Of a DNA stretch of 64,000 nucleotides, positions 58,120 through 64,000 are shown piece after piece; position 1 is the stretch's first letter, and each line of letters begins with the position of its first letter. The translations under genes and the position numbers were made by a program. Origin of the DNA: Lysobacter luteus (GTDB taxonomy: Bacteria; Pseudomonadota; Gammaproteobacteria; Xanthomonadales; Xanthomonadaceae); NCBI RefSeq assembly GCF_907164845.1, contig NZ_OU015430.1:434001-498000 (forward strand), in the 5' to 3' direction. The notes beneath the pieces were generated by a model. The model saw only the letters and a program-made list of their open reading frames with translations. It had not been told where the DNA came from and did no database searches.

Positions 58120-59538
58120 ATGAAGCGCTACGAAGCCCTTGCCGAGGAAGTGGCCGAATCGATCCGGCGCGGCCTGCTCAAGCCCGGCGACCGGTTGCCG
58201 TCGGTCCGTCAGGCCAGCGCAGCGCGTGGGGTCAGCCCCTCGACCGTGTTCCAGGCCTACTACCTGCTGGAAGCGCGCGGGCTGGTCGAGTCGCGACCGC
58301 GCTCGGGCTATTACGTCACCCGCGCGGCCGGCGCCCAGCCGCCCGAGCCCGAGCAGGCCTCGCGCCCGGACGGCGAGTCGCGCAGTGTCGATGTCAGCGA
58401 CCTGGTGTTCGAGGTCATGCAGGCCTCGATGTCGCGCGAGGTGGTGCCGCTGGGATCGGCGTTCCCCAGCCCGTTGCTGTTCCCGCTCGACCGCCTCGGC
58501 CGCGCGCTGGCCGCCACCGCGCCGCAGCTGGATCCCTGGAGTACGGTCGACGACCTCACGCCGGGCAACGCCGGCCTGCGCCGTCAGATCGCGTTGCGCT
58601 ACCTGCTGGGCGGCATGCAGGTCGATGCGGAGGCGATCGTCGTCACCAACGGCGCGCTGGAAGCGCTGAACCTGGCGATCGGCGTTGTCACCGCGCCGGG
58701 CGACGCCGTGCTGGTGGAGTCGCCGTGCTTCTATGCGGCGCTACAGATCCTGCAGCGGCGCAACCTGCGCGCGATCGAGGTGCCGACCCATCCGCGCGAG
58801 GGCATCGACCTGGATGCCGTCGAGGCGGCCATCGCGCGCCACGCGCCCAGGGCCTGCTGGGTGATGGGCACCTTCCAGAACCCGCTGGGGGCCAGCATGC
58901 CGCCCGAGCGCAAGCGCGCGCTGGTCGAACTGTTGGCCCGCCATGCGATCCCGCTGATCGAGGACGACGTGTACGCCGAGTTGTATTTCGGCAGTGAGCG
59001 GCCGGTGCCGGCCAAGGCGTTCGACCGCGAGGGGCTGGTGATGCACTGCTCGTCGTTTTCCAAGTGCCTGGCCCCGGGGCACCGCATCGGCTGGGTCGCC
59101 GGCGGGCGGTTCGCCGGGCGGATCGCGCGGCACAAGCTCACCACCACCCTCAACACCAACGTGCCTTCGCAGATGGCGATCGCCCATTACCTGGAGCGCG
59201 GCGGGTTCGACCGCCACCTGCGGCGCCTGCGCAGGACGCTAGCGGCGCAGCAGGCCGAATACCTGGCCGCCGTCGGTCGGTACTTCCCGAGCGGCACCCG
59301 GGTGACGCGGCCGGCAGGGGGGTATTTCCTGTGGCTGGAACTCCCGGCCGGGACCGACGCGCTGGCGATCCAGCGTCAGGCCGCCGCGCAGGGCATCAGC
59401 GTCGCGCCCGGTCCGATGTTCTCGGCCAGCCGCGGCTTCGGCCATTGCCTGCGGCTCAACTGCGGCCATCCCCTGGATGCGCGCACGCAGGCGGCGCTTG
59501 CAACGCTGGGGAGATTGGCCACCGCGCACGCCGGCTGA
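58120..59538 (+). CDS. MocR-type GntR/aminotransferase transcription regulator
   Basis: A 472-residue fusion of an N-terminal GntR winged helix (residues 5-70, GDRLPSVRQASAARGVSPSTVFQAYY) and a PLP-dependent fold-type I aminotransferase-like domain (about 100-470). The PLP-binding Lys is in SSFSKCLAPGHRIGW. MocR regulators sense PLP or amino-containing ligands; this one belongs to the PdxR/YdcR-like group. No vitamin B6, GABA or taurine genes are adjacent, so its targets are unknown. Confidence 0.92.
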   Translation: MKRYEALAEEVAESIRRGLLKPGDRLPSVRQASAARGVSPSTVFQAYYLLEARGLVESRPRSGYYVTRAAGAQPPEPEQASRPDGESRSVDVSDLVFEVMQASMSREVVPLGSAFPSPLLFPLDRLGRALAATAPQLDPWSTVDDLTPGNAGLRRQIALRYLLGGMQVDAEAIVVTNGALEALNLAIGVVTAPGDAVLVESPCFYAALQILQRRNLRAIEVPTHPREGIDLDAVEAAIARHAPRACWVMGTFQNPLGASMPPERKRALVELLARHAIPLIEDDVYAELYFGSERPVPAKAFDREGLVMHCSSFSKCLAPGHRIGWVAGGRFAGRIARHKLTTTLNTNVPSQMAIAHYLERGGFDRHLRRLRRTLAAQQAEYLAAVGRYFPSGTRVTRPAGGYFLWLELPAGTDALAIQRQAAAQGISVAPGPMFSASRGFGHCLRLNCGHPLDARTQAALATLGRLATAHAG

Positions 59539-59586
59539 ATGCGCGCGACCGGCATGTTGGTCGTCACGACGCCTCTTATACGGCCG

Positions 59587-59600
59587 GGTAACGCGTTACC
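59587..59600. repeat. Perfect 14-base palindrome before the stress/membrane operon
   Basis: GGTAACGCGTTACC is a perfect inverted repeat in the 241-base space between the MocR gene and the three-gene operon. It lies just after an AT-rich TTATAC. It could be an operator. Otherwise the interval holds no gene that I would support. Confidence 0.45.
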
Positions 59601-59779
59601 GCCGAAGATGCGGGCCAAGGCCCGGCGATGCGGTATCCGCATATCCCCGGTCGCCGCACCCTCGTCCGAGGGCGGCGCCCGCGGTCGAAGCGCCCGCCCC
59701 GCAAGCCCACCTTCCGGTGCGGCATGACGCGAGGACCTCCGTTGCCAGGCCGCCTGCCCATCCCCCAAAGGAGAGGCCC

Positions 59780-60439
59780 ATGAGCACATCCCAGCAACCC
59801 CCCTCGCCATCCACGCGACAACCCCAAGGCGTCAACACGCCGGGTGCCGCAGGCGCCCCGTCCGGCACCGGGCATGCGGGCGACACCAAACTTAAACATT
59901 CCGCACACGAGCTTGGCGAGCAGGCCAAGGCGGAAGGCAAGGTACGCGTCGCCGAAGCGCGACGCACTGCCGCAGACAAGGTCGACACGCTGGCCGACAG
60001 CACCCAGGCGGCCGCCGCGCGGCTCCAGCAGGACGACATCGGCCATCTGTCCGAGTACGTCGCCAGCCTGGCCGACAGCATGACCCGCCTGTCGACCTCC
60101 CTGCGGGAAAAGAGCGGCGACGAAGTCCTGCGCGACGTCGGCCGGCTCGCCCGCGACAACCCGGCGCTGTTCGTGACCGGCGGCGTCGCCATTGGTTTCG
60201 GCCTCGCGCGGTTCGCGCGGGCCTCGGAGAAACGGCGTGCGCGGCAGGACACCGAGGACGTGTACTCGGCCCACGATTATCCGGTCCCCGTTGACGACAC
60301 GGCCAACCGGTCACGCCAGTCGACCAGTGCCAGCGGCACAACCTACACCAGCGCCCCGGGCGCGACGGAAGCCCGCGGCACGTCGGGTGCCAGCGACCGC
60401 CAGGCCCGCCCCGAAGGCACGAGAGGAGGAATCCACTGA
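59780..60439 (+). CDS. Hypothetical protein with one hydrophobic segment, first of a three-gene operon
   Basis: A 219-residue protein: a Pro/Ser/Thr-rich disordered N terminus (1-45), a charged helical region (46-115, ELGEQAKAEGKVRVAEARR), a conserved-looking DEVLRDVGRLARDNPALFVTGGVAIGFGLARFA segment with a short hydrophobic helix (about 130-145), and a Ser/Thr-rich tail. AAAGGAG is a strong ribosome binding site. The DNPALF-GGVAIGF pattern is known from small membrane proteins related to the DUF3618/holin-like group. The stop overlaps the next start (TGATG). Confidence 0.8.
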   Translation: MSTSQQPPSPSTRQPQGVNTPGAAGAPSGTGHAGDTKLKHSAHELGEQAKAEGKVRVAEARRTAADKVDTLADSTQAAAARLQQDDIGHLSEYVASLADSMTRLSTSLREKSGDEVLRDVGRLARDNPALFVTGGVAIGFGLARFARASEKRRARQDTEDVYSAHDYPVPVDDTANRSRQSTSASGTTYTSAPGATEARGTSGASDRQARPEGTRGGIH

Positions 60440-60888
60440 TGAGCGCGCAACCCAACCCCACCGGGACATCCGGAACCCACACGGCGGGCGCTTCCACGGA
60501 CGCCCCACATATCGAACCCTCCGTCGGCACCCTCCTGAAGCAGCTCATGCGTGAGGTGCCGGCGCTGCTCACCAACGAGATCGCGCTGGCCAAGAGCGAG
60601 ATGCGCGAGAACATGCAGCAGACCAAGGCCGGCATGGCATCGGTCGCCACCGGCGGCGCGGTGCTGATGGGTGGCTTCGTCATGCTGCTGCTGGCCGGCG
60701 TCTATGCGCTCAGCAACGTGGTTGCACCCTGGCTGGCGGCACTGATCGTCGGCGCGGTCGCGACCCTGATCGGCTTCGCGATGGTGCAGGCCGGCAAGAA
60801 AAAGCTGCAGAGCGAGTCGTTGCGGCCGGACCGCACGATCGATTCGCTTCGCCGGGACAAGGACACCATCCGCGGGAGGACCCCATGA
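60439..60888 (+). CDS. Phage holin family protein (holin superfamily III-like)
   Basis: A 149-residue membrane protein with a helical N-terminal region (about 28-60, LLKQLMREVPALLTNEIALAKSEM) and two membrane helices (about 68-92 and 96-117). This pattern is the Phage_holin_3_6 / Actinobacterial-holin-like family, which despite the name is usually a chromosomal cell-envelope protein and not part of a prophage. It is coupled to both neighbours by overlaps (TGATG before, ATGA after). Confidence 0.82.
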   Translation: MSAQPNPTGTSGTHTAGASTDAPHIEPSVGTLLKQLMREVPALLTNEIALAKSEMRENMQQTKAGMASVATGGAVLMGGFVMLLLAGVYALSNVVAPWLAALIVGAVATLIGFAMVQAGKKKLQSESLRPDRTIDSLRRDKDTIRGRTP

Positions 60889-61625
60889 ACACCGCAGACA
60901 CGGTCCGGGCGCAGTCCCGGAAGGACCCCGCCCAGCTGGAGCACGAGATCGACCAGCAGCGCGACCATATCGGCGAGCTCATCCACGCGCTGGAGAACCG
61001 GCTGTCGCCGGGCGATTTGTTCGAGCGCGTGCTCGGAAACGGCCATGGCCGCGAGTTCGCCGGCAACCTGGCCCGAACGGTAAAGGACAACCCGATGCCG
61101 ACGCTGCTCACGGTCGCCGGCCTCACGTGGCTCTACGCGGGCAGCCACGACGGCGCCCACGACGGCGCCGCGGACCCCAACGCCTCGGACAAGCCTGGCG
61201 TCGGCGAGCGCGTGGGTCAGGCCCGCGAGCAGGTTTCCGGCAAGATGCATTCGGCCAAGCAGCGTGTCGGCGAATCGGCCCACCATGCGATGGACTCGGC
61301 ACGCTCGCGCGCCCGCCGTGGCAAGCAGGGCTTCGAGCACATGCTCGACGACAACCCGATGGCGATCGGCGCGATGGCGATTGCGGCCGGGGCGTTGCTC
61401 GGCGCGATGCTCCCGCCTACGCGCAAGGAGGACGAATTGCTCGGGCCGGTGCGCGACCGGTTTGCCGATGACGCCAAGCATGCCGCCCGGAGCGGTTATG
61501 ACGCCGTGGCCGAGACCGGTCGCGAAGTGACCGCGGGCGAGCACGACCACGACACGGCGGGGGTGCGTTCGACATCCACCGCATCGACGACGTCCACGTC
61601 ACCGTCGGCGCAACCGGGTCTCTAG
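60885..61625 (+). CDS. DUF3618 domain-containing protein
   Basis: A 246-residue protein. The N terminus has the DUF3618 pattern (LEHEIDQQRDHIGELIHALENRLSP, about 18-42), then a short hydrophobic segment (DNPMPTLLTVAGLTWLYAG), an acidic/Gly spacer, a long amphipathic helical repeat region with KMHSAKQRVGESAHH and a second DNPMAIGAMAIAAGALLGAML segment. The Thr/Ser-rich C terminus looks disordered. The duplicated DNPM-hydrophobic motif also appears in the first gene of the operon. Function unknown; likely envelope or stress related. Confidence 0.85.
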   Translation: MNTADTVRAQSRKDPAQLEHEIDQQRDHIGELIHALENRLSPGDLFERVLGNGHGREFAGNLARTVKDNPMPTLLTVAGLTWLYAGSHDGAHDGAADPNASDKPGVGERVGQAREQVSGKMHSAKQRVGESAHHAMDSARSRARRGKQGFEHMLDDNPMAIGAMAIAAGALLGAMLPPTRKEDELLGPVRDRFADDAKHAARSGYDAVAETGREVTAGEHDHDTAGVRSTSTASTTSTSPSAQPGL

Positions 61626-61646
61626 CCGGGGAGCCTGCGATTACCC

Positions 61647-61667
61647 GGACGCCACGCCGTGGCGTCC
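61647..61667. terminator. Hairpin between DUF3618 and SCO genes
   Basis: GGACGCCA and TGGCGTCC pair around a five-base loop, flanked by GC-rich bases and followed on the plus strand by GGGGTTTGC. It lies between two convergent genes and may terminate both, but the T-run is poor. Confidence 0.42.
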
Positions 61668-61707
61668 CGGGGTTTGCATGCTGTGTCGGCGCCGCAGAGC
61701 GACCGCG

Positions 61708-62286
61708 CTACCGCAGCGCCTGCTTCACTGCGACTACGAACTCCGGATCCGGCCGGGTGCCCATCTGCTCGGTCCGCGCGAGAATGCGGCCTTCGGCGTC
61801 GACCAGTACCAGCGCGCTGGTGTGGTTGAACTCGCCGTCGGCCAGCGCACGGTAGCGGATACCGAGCACACCGGCCACGCCGCGCACGTCATCGGCCTTG
61901 GGGCTGGCGAGGGTCCAGCGGGCGGTATCGAGCTTGCGCTGGTCCGCCACCTTCTTCAGTGCGGCGGGATCGTCGCGCGCAGGGTCCATGCTGATCAGCA
62001 CGATGCCCAACCGGTTACGTTCGGCCGGGGTCAGCTGCTTTTCGATCGCCTTGCCGCTGTCGACAATCAACGGGCAGATGTACTGGCACGACGTGTAGAA
62101 CATCGCCACCAGCCTCGGCTTGCCGCGCAGGGTCTTCCAGCCGTAGGTGCCGCCGGCCTGGTCGGTCAGCTGCACCGGCAGCTGGTAGATCGAGTCGCGC
62201 GGCGGCGGCGTATCGGCGGCCGACACGGGGAGGCCCGCCACCAGCATGGTGCAGGCGGCGAGGAGGACGATCAGCAGGCGGTTCAT
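61708..62286 (-). CDS. SCO family copper chaperone-like protein
   Basis: A 192-residue exported thioredoxin-fold protein with a signal peptide (residues 1-27, ending VSAAD). The copper-binding CxxxC (TSCQYICP) and the distant His (EFNHTSAL) are intact. SCO proteins deliver copper to CuA or regulate thiols; here the location next to nitrite reductase suggests it serves NirK or linked copper sites. Its start overlaps the stop of the NirV-like gene (ATGA). Confidence 0.9.
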   Translation of the reverse strand: MNRLLIVLLAACTMLVAGLPVSAADTPPPRDSIYQLPVQLTDQAGGTYGWKTLRGKPRLVAMFYTSCQYICPLIVDSGKAIEKQLTPAERNRLGIVLISMDPARDDPAALKKVADQRKLDTARWTLASPKADDVRGVAGVLGIRYRALADGEFNHTSALVLVDAEGRILARTEQMGTRPDPEFVVAVKQALR

Positions 62287-63068
62287 GGCAAATCCCTGGC
62301 GCAACGGAAGCCGAGGTTGGCGGTCGTGTCGGGGGCGTTGAGCGATGACAGCATCGCCACCCGCATCAGCACCGCATAGTTGTCGCGGTCGTCCATCGAC
62401 AGCGCGCCGGCGCCGCAGAAGCGGGCGTTGTCCGGGTCACCCTGGTTGCGGTTGTCGGCGTCGACCAGCAGCGAGGAGAAATCGTCTGTCCATTCCCACA
62501 CGAGACCGTGCAGGTCCTGCACGCCGTACACGTTGGGCGTCTGCAGGCCGGCACGGGGCAGGGCGCTGTTGGAGGGGCGCGAGTACCAGGCCAGGATGCG
62601 TTCGCGCCACACCGGGTCCTTGCGCGCGTCACGACGGGTTTCGTCGGCGGCGGCCGCGTACTCCCATTCGTTCCATGTCGGCAGCCGTGCGCCCTGGGCC
62701 TCGCAATAGGCCGAGGCGGCGAACCAGCTGACCTGGACCACCGGCTGCGCCGGGTTGGCCTGCCCGAGGTCGGTCGGCCCCGCCCAATGCGACAGGTACC
62801 GCGGCTCGGCCATTACGGTCGCCACGCGGCCGCGCTGCCACTGTGGATTGGACTTCACGAACGCCAGGAACTCGCCGTTGGTCACCGGTCGCTTCATCAG
62901 CGCGAAGGGCGCGACGTCGACGTTGCCGACGACGTCCTCGTAGTTGAGCGTGCTGCGGAAGCTGCCGCCCGGAACGGTGGCGTAGTCCCCACCGCCGGCG
63001 ACCAGGCCGGCGGTGGGGGTTGCGAGCAGCAGCGCGGAGGCGAGCGCGGTTGCCAGCATCCGGGTCAC
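62283..63068 (-). CDS. nirV: Formylglycine-generating enzyme-like protein, NirV
   Basis: A 261-residue exported SUMF1/FGE-fold protein with a signal peptide (about 1-24). Fold signatures include VTNGEFLAFV, VVQVSWFAASAYCEAQGARLPTWNEWEYAA and the C-terminal LGFRCARD. The copper-site cysteines of true FGE do not appear in full. Genes of this kind next to nirK are called nirV in Rhodobacter and others; the function is not settled. GTG directly after the nirK stop is the likely start, with an ATG three codons later as alternative. Confidence 0.85.
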   Translation of the reverse strand: MTRMLATALASALLLATPTAGLVAGGGDYATVPGGSFRSTLNYEDVVGNVDVAPFALMKRPVTNGEFLAFVKSNPQWQRGRVATVMAEPRYLSHWAGPTDLGQANPAQPVVQVSWFAASAYCEAQGARLPTWNEWEYAAAADETRRDARKDPVWRERILAWYSRPSNSALPRAGLQTPNVYGVQDLHGLVWEWTDDFSSLLVDADNRNQGDPDNARFCGAGALSMDDRDNYAVLMRVAMLSSLNAPDTTANLGFRCARDLP

Positions 63069-63069
63069 G

Positions 63070-64000
63070 TCAGTGACCGGCGGACGCGTTGGCCGGCTTG
63101 ACCTTGCGGATCGCGGCCGCCTCGTCCTTGGTCACGCGGCCACCCGGGTTGCCCCAGCTGTTGAGCACGTAGGTCGAGATGTTGGCGACCTCGTCGTCGG
63201 TCAACTGGCTCATCGGCGGCATGATCGAGTTGTAGTCGGTGCCGTTGACCGTCACCGGGCCTTCCAGGCCGTGCAGGATCACGCGCGGCAGCGCGCTCGG
63301 ATCCTTGGCGATGTAGTCGGAGTTCGCCAGCGGCGGGAACACGCCTTCCATGCCGGCGCCGTTGGCCTGGTGGCAGGTGGAGCAGGTGCCCAGGAACAGC
63401 GCCTCGCCGGCCTTGACCTGCTGCTCGACCGTCAGGTCGCCGGTGCTGGCCGATTCGGCCGCCACCGTCACCGCTTCCATGTTGGCCTGCGCACGGTCGC
63501 CGATATAGACCGCGTCGACTTCAAGGCCGGAGTAGATCTCCTTGTTCTCCGGGCCACTGGCCTGGAGGATGCCCAGCGCGCCCTTGTTGAAGGCGCGGAA
63601 CAGGCTGTGGTCGACCAGCACGTAGCTGCCCGGCACTTCCATGTGGAATTCCATCATCGCCGCACCGCCCGAGGGGATCAGCGTGGTCTGCACGTTCTCC
63701 TGGTACTTGGTGCCGCCTTCGTACCAGACCTTGTCGAAGATCTCGCCGATCACGTGGAAGCTCGACACCAGGTTGGGGCCGCCGTTGCCGACGTACAGGC
63801 GCACGTTCTCGCCGGTGTTGGCGGTCAGCACCTTGTCACCGGTCAGCGAGCCTTCCGAGCCGTTGAACAGCACGTAGGTCGGGTGCTCGTCGATCGCCTT
63901 CTCCATGTCGAAGCCCTGCAGGCCCTTCTCCCGGTACTTGCCGGTGGTGTAGAAGTCGCCCTGCATGACGTAGTACTCCTTGTCGACCGGCGGCAGGCCT
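63070..64000 (-). CDS. nirK: Copper-containing nitrite reductase NirK with cytochrome c domain (5' part outside the window)
   Basis: The last 310 residues of a periplasmic NirK, cut by the window end. The second cupredoxin domain is present, with the [13 protein letters not shown] segment carrying the last type 2 copper His and the [15 protein letters not shown] end. A C-terminal extension of about 100 residues holds a cytochrome c domain with haem motif CSTCH and a probable Met ligand in [10 protein letters not shown]. Such haem-fused NirK proteins form a known subclass. The type 1 copper Cys is not in the window. nirV and SCO genes follow. Confidence 0.94.
   Translation of the reverse strand, partial: GLPPVDKEYYVMQGDFYTTGKYREKGLQGFDMEKAIDEHPTYVLFNGSEGSLTGDKVLTANTGENVRLYVGNGGPNLVSSFHVIGEIFDKVWYEGGTKYQENVQTTLIPSGGAAMMEFHMEVPGSYVLVDHSLFRAFNKGALGILQASGPENKEIYSGLEVDAVYIGDRAQANMEAVTVAAESASTGDLTVEQQVKAGEALFLGTCSTCHQANGAGMEGVFPPLANSDYIAKDPSALPRVILHGLEGPVTVNGTDYNSIMPPMSQLTDDEVANISTYVLNSWGNPGGRVTKDEAAAIRKVKPANASAGH

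Noticed and set aside
59539-59727. A 62-residue frame in the space before the three-gene operon
   Set aside because: No ribosome binding site, Arg/Pro/Ala-rich shadow-like composition, and it spans the palindrome and probable promoter.
60439-60888. Holin-family hit as sign of a prophage
   Set aside because: No phage structural, integrase or lysis genes are nearby, and this holin-like family is commonly chromosomal.

Overview
This is a gene-dense, high-GC chromosomal window that reads as core genome of a gammaproteobacterium of the Xanthomonadaceae/Lysobacteraceae type (Luteimonas, Lysobacter or a close relative). This rests on the gene content: a YajQ protein, a dihydrolipoamide dehydrogenase with its own lipoyl domain, a full atp operon near glmU-glmS, small xanthomonad-type DUF proteins and a cbb3 oxidase cluster. 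I see no tRNA or rRNA gene, insertion sequence, prophage or CRISPR array. Nearly every long opposite-strand reading frame is a GC-rich shadow of a real gene.

Layout. 0-5 kb: a FrnE-like DsbA protein, a DUF3247 protein, and the two-gene NHEJ system (Ku and LigD). 5-8 kb: three envelope genes, two L,D-transpeptidases and an M23 endopeptidase. 7.8-13.2 kb: an ECF-type sigma factor with a membrane partner, then the tesA / ybbA-ybbP locus. 13-19.6 kb: Fpg/Nei glycosylase, RsmC-like methyltransferase, RsuA-like pseudouridine synthase, DUF1415, YajQ, small membrane proteins and an EamA transporter. 19.7-24.8 kb: an OmpW-like porin, then aceF and lpd of pyruvate dehydrogenase with a small secreted protein gene between them. 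25-32.2 kb: the complete atpIBEFHAGDC operon, opened by a near-consensus promoter and closed by a strong terminator. 32.2-38 kb: GtrA plus a large multi-membrane protein, then glmU and glmS. 38-43 kb: btuB under a cobalamin riboswitch, a TfoX-C protein, a free-methionine-sulfoxide reductase and bioD. 42-46.4 kb: an RND efflux adaptor and pump. 46.4-48.2 kb: a phasin, queD and an Fnr/Anr regulator. 48.2-57.3 kb: the cbb3 oxidase genes ccoNOQP, a small membrane protein, ccoGHIS and a SafE-like protein. 57.4-61.6 kb: small membrane proteins, a MocR-type regulator and a three-gene membrane/stress operon. 61.7-64 kb: SCO, NirV-like and NirK (cut by the window edge).

Themes. The right third is a low-oxygen respiration region: an oxygen-sensing Fnr-type regulator with four candidate Fe-S cysteines, the high-affinity oxidase whose first gene carries a perfect Fnr/Anr box, and copper nitrite reductase with accessory genes. 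The most unusual regulatory observation is a set of promoters in which a -10-like hexamer ends exactly six bases before the start codon. It occurs at six genes, including both members of the bioD/msrC and queD/fnr divergent pairs, and predicts leaderless mRNAs. A related set has a -10 followed directly by GCGCG. A palindrome over the phasin -35 matches a published PhbF/PhaR-type consensus. No clearly new multi-gene defence or mobile system was found.
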